Source of the DNA: Allobosea sp. Leaf344 | GTDB taxonomy: Bacteria > Pseudomonadota > Alphaproteobacteria > Rhizobiales > Beijerinckiaceae | Reading direction: 5' to 3' | NCBI RefSeq assembly: GCF_001426225.1 | Contig: NZ_LMRT01000016.1 | Coordinates: 165,541-208,266, forward strand | Length of the DNA: 42,726 nt | Part shown: positions 9,464 to 15,531 of the stretch, one piece after another | Numbering within the stretch: the stretch's first letter is position 1 | How the letters are laid out: each line of letters opens with the position of its first letter | Notes under the pieces: generated by a model | The model's database searches: none | The model's input: only the letters and a program-made list of their open reading frames with translations | What the model was told of the DNA's origin: nothing | Program-made: the position numbers and the translations under genes

Positions 9464-9489
9464 GCTGCTGCGGCACCGGCCGCAGCAGC
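9464..9489 (-). other. Perfect 11-bp hairpin between kdgF and dctP
   Basis: GCTGCTGCGGC (9464-9474) is the exact reverse complement of GCCGCAGCAGC (9479-9489) with a 4-base loop. An outer pair, GGGAGCT (9460-9466) with AGCTCCC (9496-9502), is a competing or nested stem. It lies in the 118-base gap just before dctP. There is no U-run. It is a candidate mRNA processing or stabilising element that defines the 5' end of a dctP-rich transcript. Confidence 0.6.
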
Positions 9490-9525
9490 GGTCTCAGCTC
9501 CCTGCCATGCACCGTCCGATGCGCG

Positions 9526-9867
9526 TCAGAGAAACTCCTTCCGCATCGGCGTGAAGGAGTCGATCAGTTGCCCGGCCTCCCGCGCCACGACGCCGTGGAC
9601 GAGATTGGCGGGCACGAAGAAGGTATCGCCCGCCTTCAACGTGCTGGTGACGCCGTCGATGGTGACGTCGAACAGGCCGGATTCGACATAGCAGGCCTGG
9701 CGATGCGGATGCTGGTGCGGCTTGCCGACCGCGCCTGCCTCGAACATCACGCGCACGATCATCAGGTCCTCGCCATAGGCCATGATCTTGCGGCGGACGC
9801 CGGGCTCCGTCGGCTCCCAGTCGAGCTCCGCGGCATGCTGGAAGAAGGAATTGAGGTGATCGGTCAT
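9526..9867 (-). CDS. kdgF: Cupin, unsaturated uronate-opening protein KdgF
   Basis: A 113-residue single-domain cupin. KdgF enzymes speed the ring opening of 4,5-unsaturated uronates to 5-keto-4-deoxyuronate, the substrate of KduI. The cupin metal ligands are visible: H51, H53 and Q57 in KPHQHPHRQ, and H91 in NLVHGVV, matching the His-His-Gln-His set of KdgF. The barrel strands YVESGLFDVTIDG and LKAGDTFFVP are intact. The ATG at 9867 overlaps the kduD stop (ATGA). A longer open frame upstream is only the antiparallel shadow of kduD. Its place directly after kduI and kduD strongly supports the function. Confidence 0.9.
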   Translation of the reverse strand: MTDHLNSFFQHAAELDWEPTEPGVRRKIMAYGEDLMIVRVMFEAGAVGKPHQHPHRQACYVESGLFDVTIDGVTSTLKAGDTFFVPANLVHGVVAREAGQLIDSFTPMRKEFL

Positions 9868-10628
9868 CGCGCGAGCCAGCCTCCGTCGACGGGGATGATG
9901 GCGCCATGCATGTAGGCCGCGGCGTCGCTCGCGAGGAAGACGGCCGCCCCGCCGATATCGGAGGGCTTGCCCCAGCGGCCGGCGGGAATGCGGGCGAGGA
10001 TCGCGCTGTTGCGGTCGGGATCCTCGCGCAGCGCCTGGGTATTGTTGCTCTCGATATAGCCGGGCGCGATCGCGTTCACATTGATGCCCTTCGCCGCCCA
10101 TTCGCAGGCCAGGAGCTTGGTCAGCCCGGCGAGCCCGCTCTTGCTGGCGGTGTAGGATGCGACGCGGATGCCGCCCTGGAAGGACAGGAGCGAGGCGATG
10201 TTGACGATGCGCCCGCCGCGCTGCCGCGCCAGGGCGGCCTTGGCGAAGGCCTGGGCCAGGAAGAAGCCGGCCTTGAGGTTGACGTTCATCACCTCGTCCC
10301 AATCCGCCTCGCCGAAGTCGAGCGCATCGGCGCGGCGGATGATGCCGGCATTGTTGATCAGGATGTCGAGCGGGCCGACCAGGGCCTGTGCCTCCTCGAT
10401 GGCCCGTGCCGCGGCACCGTCCTGCTGCAGGTCGACGCCCAGCGCCTGCGCCTTGCCGCCGGAGCCTTCGATCAGCGCCAGCGTCTCGCTCATCCCGGAG
10501 CGACCGGCGGCGACGACCGTCGCGCCGGCCTCCGCCAGGGCCAGCGCGATGCCCTGGCCGATGCCAGTATTGGCGCCGGTGACGAGGGCGGTGCGGCCCG
10601 TGAGGTCGAAGGGCGAGGGCGTACGCAT
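9864..10628 (-). CDS. kduD: 2-dehydro-3-deoxy-D-gluconate 5-dehydrogenase (SDR family)
   Basis: A 254-residue short-chain dehydrogenase. KduD reduces 2,5-diketo-3-deoxygluconate to 2-keto-3-deoxygluconate with NAD(P)H. The cofactor motif TGANTGIG is at residues 17-24 and NNAG at 92-95. The catalytic set is S146, Y159 and K163 in the YTASK motif, and the C-terminal PVDGGWLAR is typical of KduD. It begins at the ATG at 10628, which shares one base with the kduI stop (TGATG), and its own stop overlaps the kdgF start by 4 bases. The enzymes are therefore translationally linked. General SDR similarity alone would not fix the substrate; the kduI-kduD-kdgF order does. Confidence 0.92.
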   Translation of the reverse strand: MRTPSPFDLTGRTALVTGANTGIGQGIALALAEAGATVVAAGRSGMSETLALIEGSGGKAQALGVDLQQDGAAARAIEEAQALVGPLDILINNAGIIRRADALDFGEADWDEVMNVNLKAGFFLAQAFAKAALARQRGGRIVNIASLLSFQGGIRVASYTASKSGLAGLTKLLACEWAAKGINVNAIAPGYIESNNTQALREDPDRNSAILARIPAGRWGKPSDIGGAAVFLASDAAAYMHGAIIPVDGGWLAR

Positions 10629-11467
10629 CAGCGCAGCATCTCGACGGGGGCCGGGTCCATATCGGTGAACTCGACATTGTCGCCGGCCATGGCCCAGACG
10701 AAAGCGTAATTCGAGGTGCCGCAGCCGCAATGGATCGACCAGTTCGGCGAGATCACGGCCTGTTCGTTGGCGACCAGGAGATGGCGCGTCTGCGTCGGCT
10801 CGCCCATGAAATGGAAGACGCGATGGGCCGGGTCGAGGTTGAAGTAGAGATAGGCCTCCATCCGCCGGGTATGGGTGTGGCAGGGCATGGAATTCCAGAC
10901 CGAGCCCGGCTCCAGCGCCGTCATGCCCATCACCAGCTGGTTGGTGCCGGTGCTGTTGGGCATGATGTACTGCCGGATGGTGCGCTTGTTCGAGGTCTCT
11001 GCCGCGCCGAGATGCAGGGTGTTGGCGTCGGTTTGGCGGATGAGCTGGTGCGGGGCCTCGCGATGGGCGGGCGCGCTGGTCAGGTAGAATTTCGCGGGGT
11101 TGGCCGCATCGGCGCTGGCGAAGACGACCTCCTTGGCGCCGAGGCCGACATAGAGCGCGTCGAGCTGCGGCAGTGCGAAGGCCTCGCCATCGATGGTGAC
11201 CGTGCCGGCGCCGCCGATATTGATCACGCCGAGCTCGCGCCGCGCCATGAAGAAGGGTGTGCCGGTCGGCGCATAGGGCGGCAGCGTGACCGGCCCGGCC
11301 AGAGGCATGGCGCCGCCGACGACCATGCGGTCGTAATGGCTGTAGGTCAGGGCGATCTCGCCCGGCATGAAGATCCGCTCGATCAGGAAATCCTCGCGCA
11401 GCGCCTCGCTGTCGTAGCGGCGGACATCGCGGGGATGGGCGGCCTGGCGTTCGTCGATCGCGGTCAT
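10628..11467 (-). CDS. kduI: 5-dehydro-4-deoxy-D-glucuronate isomerase
   Basis: A 279-residue double-barrel cupin, close to the usual 278 residues. KduI interconverts 5-keto-4-deoxyuronate and 2,5-diketo-3-deoxygluconate. The zinc ligands are H197 and H199 in CHTHTRRMEAY, E204 in the same segment, and H246 in SIHCGCGT, in the positions known for the family. Other family blocks are FLIERIFMPGEI near residue 27 and MPNSTGTNQLVMG near 169. The ATG at 11467 is preceded by AGAGAGA at a rather long distance. It is the second gene of the operon, 105 bases after uxaC. Confidence 0.95.
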   Translation of the reverse strand: MTAIDERQAAHPRDVRRYDSEALREDFLIERIFMPGEIALTYSHYDRMVVGGAMPLAGPVTLPPYAPTGTPFFMARRELGVINIGGAGTVTIDGEAFALPQLDALYVGLGAKEVVFASADAANPAKFYLTSAPAHREAPHQLIRQTDANTLHLGAAETSNKRTIRQYIMPNSTGTNQLVMGMTALEPGSVWNSMPCHTHTRRMEAYLYFNLDPAHRVFHFMGEPTQTRHLLVANEQAVISPNWSIHCGCGTSNYAFVWAMAGDNVEFTDMDPAPVEMLR

Positions 11468-11572
11468 GGTGTCAGAAATCTCTCTGTTCGATCATGGCGT
11501 CGGCCGGGGCGGGGCACGGCTCGGAGGTCCGGCCGGTCATGCCTCGTGGCCGAGGGGGATTACGGAGCCGGC

Positions 11573-12976
11573 TCACAGCCTGTAGGCCTCCTTGGCCAGG
11601 CGGTAGGCGAGGTCATGGGCGAGCTCGGCCGCCTCGTCCTCGTCCAGCCGGTGTTCGGCGACGAGCCTGGCGAGATAGGTGCAGTCGCAGCGGCGGGCGA
11701 CGTCATGCCGGGCGGGAATCGAGAGATAGGCGCGGGTGTCGTCGTTGAAGCCCACCGTGTTGTAGAAGCCCGCGGTTTCCGTGGTCAGCTCGCGGAAGCG
11801 CAGCATCGCTTCCGGCGCATCGAGGAACCACCAGCCCGGCCCGAGCTTCAGCGCGGGGTAATGCCCCGCTAGCGGCGCCAGCTCGCGCGAATAGCTGGTC
11901 TCGTCCAGAGTGAAGGCGATCACCGTGAGCTTCGGCTCGTTGCCGACCGCATCGAGCAGCGGCTTGAGCGCCGTGACGTAATCGGTCTGGCGCGGGATAT
12001 CGGCGCCCATGTCGCGCCCGAAATCGGCGAAGAGCCGGGCATTGTGGTTGCGGAAGGAGCCGGGGTGGATCTGCAGCACGAGCCCGTCATCCAGGCTCAT
12101 CTTCGCCATTTCCGTCAGCATCTGCCCGCGGAACAGATCCGCCTCGGCGGGTGTCGCCTCGCCCTTGACCACCACTTCGAACAGGGCCTGGCGCTCGGCG
12201 GGAGCGAGATTGGCGGTGCGCGCCGTGGCATGGCCATGGTCCGACGAGGTGGCGCCACGCTGGATGAAATAGGCCCGGCGCTTGCGATGGGCTTCGAGAT
12301 AGCCCTGCCAGGTGAAGACATCCTCGCCGGTCAGCGCGCCGAGCGCTTTGAGATTGTCGAGGAAGCCTTCGAATTCCGGGTCGACGACGCTGTCTGGCCG
12401 ATAGGCGGTGACGACCTTGCCGCCCCAGCCGGAGGCGGCGATCATGTCATGCCATTTGAGATCGTCCAGCGCGCCCTCGGTGGTGGCGATGGCCTCGATG
12501 TTGAAGCGTTCGAACAGGGCACGCGGACGGAACTCCGGCGCCTCCAGCTTCTCGGCGATGCGGTCATAGATCGCATCGGCATTGACCGCGGTCAGGCGCT
12601 CCTCGATCCCGAACATGCTCGAGGCGGCGTGTTCGAACCAGAGCCTTGTCGGCGTGCCGCGGAAGAGGTGCCAATGCCTGGCGAAGACGCGCCAGATCGC
12701 GCGCGGGTCGGTCTCCACAGTGCCGCCGTCGCGGCGCGCGATGCCGAGCTCCTCCAGCCTGACGCCCTGGGAATAGAGCATTCGGAAGATGTAATGGTCC
12801 GGCTTGACGAAGAGGGTCGCGGGATCGGGAAAGGCCGCGTTCTCGGCGAACCAGCGCGGGTCGGTATGGCCATGGGGCGAGATGATCGGGAGATCGCGCA
12901 CCGCACCGTAGAGCCTGCGCGCGATGCCGCGCGTCTGAGGCTCGGCCGGGAAGAGGCGATCATCGTTCAGCAGCAT
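11573..12976 (-). CDS. uxaC: Glucuronate isomerase
   Basis: A 467-residue uronate isomerase (E. coli UxaC is about 470) of the amidohydrolase superfamily. It converts D-glucuronate to D-fructuronate and D-galacturonate to D-tagaturonate. The N-terminal metal site SPHGHTDP (33-40, H35 and H37) is intact. The C-terminal FNDDTRAYLSIPARHDVARR block carries the family's substrate-binding arginines. GGAG lies 8 bases before the ATG. It is the promoter-proximal gene of the operon, divergent from the GntR regulator, so it is read first when the operon is induced. Confidence 0.96.
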   Translation of the reverse strand: MLLNDDRLFPAEPQTRGIARRLYGAVRDLPIISPHGHTDPRWFAENAAFPDPATLFVKPDHYIFRMLYSQGVRLEELGIARRDGGTVETDPRAIWRVFARHWHLFRGTPTRLWFEHAASSMFGIEERLTAVNADAIYDRIAEKLEAPEFRPRALFERFNIEAIATTEGALDDLKWHDMIAASGWGGKVVTAYRPDSVVDPEFEGFLDNLKALGALTGEDVFTWQGYLEAHRKRRAYFIQRGATSSDHGHATARTANLAPAERQALFEVVVKGEATPAEADLFRGQMLTEMAKMSLDDGLVLQIHPGSFRNHNARLFADFGRDMGADIPRQTDYVTALKPLLDAVGNEPKLTVIAFTLDETSYSRELAPLAGHYPALKLGPGWWFLDAPEAMLRFRELTTETAGFYNTVGFNDDTRAYLSIPARHDVARRCDCTYLARLVAEHRLDEDEAAELAHDLAYRLAKEAYRL

Positions 12977-13019
12977 CTCGCGATCTCCGCATGCCCGAGC
13001 GGCCGGCTCGGCGGGCGTT

Positions 13020-13050
13020 TCGAATATACTAATATACTAGTCTGTCAAAC
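13020..13050 (-). promoter_or_regulatory. Putative promoter/operator of the uronate operon
   Basis: On the minus strand TTGACA (13048-13043) is followed by an AT-rich stretch with TATATT (13028-13023) or TATTCG (13026-13021) as possible -10 boxes, at spacings of 14 or 16. The spacer holds two tandem copies of TAGTATAT (13039-13024) and an ACTAGT dyad (13036-13041). This A/T island stands out in a GC-rich background. It lies between uxaC and gntR, so it is the likely operator of the FadR-type regulator. The exact -10 is uncertain. Confidence 0.5.
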
Positions 13051-13108
13051 GCGTCCGTGCTAGCGCTTCTTTCGACGCTGCCGCGCCGCGGCGGATGAGG
13101 AGGGACCT

Positions 13109-13855
13109 GTGGCTGCGGGAGAGATGATCGAGGCTCCGGCATTGCCGGGCGAGCGTCAGCGGCCGGAGCGCCGGGCGCAGCGCCCCGGCCCTGTCGCGGC
13201 GCGTTCGACCGCGGCCTCGCTGGTGCAAGACGCACTGCGCCGCGCGATCCTGTCCATGCAGATCGCGCCGGGTGCGGCGCTGGTCGAGAAGGATCTGACG
13301 GCCCGGTTCGGGCTCAGCCGGACACCGGTGCGCGAGGCGCTGATCAAGCTGAAGGAAGAGGGTCTGGTCGAGATCTTCCCGCAGGCCGGGACTTTCGTGG
13401 CCCGCATCCCGGTCGCGGCGATTCCCGAGGCCGTCTTCATCCGGCAGGCGCTGGAATGCGCCACCGTGCAGCTGCTGGCGGACCGGGCGGATGTTGAGGC
13501 GATCGACCGGCTCGACCAGATCATCGCCCGCCAGCACGAGGCCTTCGAACTCCAGGATCAGGAAACCTTCCACGCCGCCGACGAGGATTTCCACGAGGAG
13601 CTGGCTTCGCTCGCCGGCTATCCCGGGGTCTGGAAACTCGCTCAGGCGGCCAAGAGCCAGATCGACCGCTGCCGGCGCATGACCTTGCCGGTGCCCGGCC
13701 GGATGGCGATGGTGATCGCCGAGCATCTCTCGATCGTCGATGCGCTGCGGCGGCGGGACGGCGAGGCGGCGGTCGCCGCCATGCGCAAGCATCTCGGCAC
13801 CTTGCTGCCCGATCTCGTCGATCTCCAGGCCAAGCATCCCGCCTTTTTCGTCTGA
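13109..13855 (+). CDS. GntR family transcriptional regulator (FadR/FCD subfamily)
   Basis: A 248-residue regulator with an N-terminal winged helix (about residues 33-100, recognition helix GLSRTPVREALIKLKEEGLVE) and a C-terminal all-helical FCD ligand domain (about 108-235). The FCD domain contains the DEDFHEELA and EHLSIVDAL metal/effector motifs. FCD regulators of this kind respond to uronates or their catabolites and usually repress a divergent operon. It begins with GTG at 13109, preceded by GAGGAGGGA. It is divergent from uxaC with an AT-rich operator-like region between them, so it very probably controls the uronate operon. The amidase follows 87 bases downstream on the same strand. Confidence 0.9.
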   Translation: MAAGEMIEAPALPGERQRPERRAQRPGPVAARSTAASLVQDALRRAILSMQIAPGAALVEKDLTARFGLSRTPVREALIKLKEEGLVEIFPQAGTFVARIPVAAIPEAVFIRQALECATVQLLADRADVEAIDRLDQIIARQHEAFELQDQETFHAADEDFHEELASLAGYPGVWKLAQAAKSQIDRCRRMTLPVPGRMAMVIAEHLSIVDALRRRDGEAAVAAMRKHLGTLLPDLVDLQAKHPAFFV

Positions 13856-13942
13856 GCGGCCTTTCCCGGCGCGCGGATTGCAAGCAGGTTGGCACCTGAC
13901 CAATGCCGCTTCGCCTGCATCCGCCCGGGAGATCACGCCGCC

Positions 13943-15331
13943 ATGACCGACCTCGCCGACCTCTCCGCCACCGAGCTCCTGTCCGCCTATGGCACGCGCA
14001 GCCTCTCCCCGGTCGAGGTGACGCAGGCCGTGATCGCGCGGATCGCGGCCTGGGAACCCAGGCTCTGCGCGCTCTGGGCCTATGAGCCGGAGGCGGCGCT
14101 CGCGGCGGCGCGGGCCTCCGAGACGCGCTGGATGAAGGGGGAGGCGCTGGCGCTCGACGGCGTCCCCGGCACAATCAAGGAGAATATCGCGGTCGCGGGG
14201 CTGGCGATGCCGCTCGGCACCGCCGCGCGCGATCTGACGCCGATGGCGCAGGATGCGCCGCCGACGGCCCGGCTGGCGGAAGCCGGCTTCATCAGGTTGG
14301 CGGCGACGACCATGCCGGATTACGGCATGCTCTCCTCCGGCCTCTCCAGCTTCCACAAACTCGCCCGCAATCCCTGGGATCTCGCTAAGAACCCGGGCGG
14401 CTCCTCGTCGGGCGCGGGCGCGGCGGGCGCAGCCGGCTATGGTCCCCTGCATCTCGGCACGGATATCGGCGGCTCGATCCGCCTGCCGGCGGGCTGGTGC
14501 GGGCTCGTCGGCCTCAAGCCCAGCTTCGGGCGGGTGCCGATCGACCCGCCCTATTATGGTCGCGCCGCCGGGCCGATGACGCGCAGCGTCGGCGACGCCG
14601 CGCTGATGATGCGCGAGCTGTCGCGTCCGGATGCGCGCGACGGCATGAGCCTGCCGCCGCAGGCGATCGACTGGCTCGACCTCGCGCTCGATCCGCGCGG
14701 GCTGCGCATCGGCTTGCAGCGCGAGGCCGGTATCGGGCTTCCCGTCGCCCCCGAGGTCGCGCAGGCGATCGAGACGGCGGCCCGCGCCTTCGCCGATGCC
14801 GGCGCCACCATCGAGGAGGCGCCGCCCGTCCTGACGCGCGAGATGCTGAACGGGCTCGATGATTTCTGGCGCCAGCGGGCCTGGGCCGATATCGGCGCGC
14901 TGCCGGCCGAGAAACAGGCGCTGATCCTGCCCTATATCTTCGCCTGGGCGAAGGGCGGCGAGGCGCTCAGCGGCTTGCGGGTCTATCGCGGCATGAGCCA
15001 GATGATCGCGATCCGCGACGCGGCGCTGAAGCAGGGCGCGCCGTTCGACTTCGTGATCTCGCCGGTGGCACCGGTGCCGAGCTATCCGGCCGAGCTCGCC
15101 TCTCCGATCGACGATCCCGCCCGGCCATTCGAACATATCGGCTTCACCCTGCCGGCCAACATGTCCGACCAGCCCTCGATCGCCGTTCCGGCCGCGATGA
15201 CGGCGACCGGCCTGCCGATCGGCCTGCAGATCACCGGCCGGCGCTTCGACGATCTCGGCGTGCTGCGGCTGGCGCACCTCTGGGAGCGCCTGCGCGGCCC
15301 GCTGCCGCCCTACCCGAAACCGGACGCCTGA
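13943..15331 (+). CDS. Amidase (amidase signature family)
   Basis: A 462-residue amidase-signature hydrolase. The Ser-cisSer-Lys catalytic system is visible: K79 in GVPGTIKEN, the cis-serine in NPGGSSSGAGA (about S154-S155), and the nucleophile S178 in GTDIGGSIRLPAGWCG. It is not part of a gatCAB cluster, so a role in small-molecule amide hydrolysis is more likely than tRNA amidation. The ATG at 13943 has GGGAGA 10 bases upstream. A longer frame from 13889 adds 18 residues without family support. It follows the GntR gene on the same strand, but any link to uronate metabolism is unproven. Confidence 0.9.
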   Translation: MTDLADLSATELLSAYGTRSLSPVEVTQAVIARIAAWEPRLCALWAYEPEAALAAARASETRWMKGEALALDGVPGTIKENIAVAGLAMPLGTAARDLTPMAQDAPPTARLAEAGFIRLAATTMPDYGMLSSGLSSFHKLARNPWDLAKNPGGSSSGAGAAGAAGYGPLHLGTDIGGSIRLPAGWCGLVGLKPSFGRVPIDPPYYGRAAGPMTRSVGDAALMMRELSRPDARDGMSLPPQAIDWLDLALDPRGLRIGLQREAGIGLPVAPEVAQAIETAARAFADAGATIEEAPPVLTREMLNGLDDFWRQRAWADIGALPAEKQALILPYIFAWAKGGEALSGLRVYRGMSQMIAIRDAALKQGAPFDFVISPVAPVPSYPAELASPIDDPARPFEHIGFTLPANMSDQPSIAVPAAMTATGLPIGLQITGRRFDDLGVLRLAHLWERLRGPLPPYPKPDA

Positions 15332-15531
15332 GCGGACGCCGCGCGGGCGACGGGGGCCGGGTACCGGGTTCGCCCTTGCGCCGCGGCGGGCCATCGCGCG
15401 GATCGGGCGGCGCGAACCGGCCCGGGAGGGTCCGGGAGCGCAGCGACCGAGCCCGGTGGCAGCGCTCCCCCATCCCGCTGCGTCGCGCCCCCGCGCATGG
15501 CCGCGAGAGGCGCCGGCAAGGCCGAGCAGCC
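15332..15531. other. GC-rich gap between convergent genes with inverted repeats
   Basis: A 200-base, very GC-rich gap between the amidase and autotransporter stops. It contains an inverted repeat GGGAGCGC (15434-15441) with GCGCTCCC (15462-15469), and a smaller CCGGG/CCCGG pair inside. No U-run follows, so a classical terminator cannot be claimed on either strand. I see no gene here. Confidence 0.4.
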
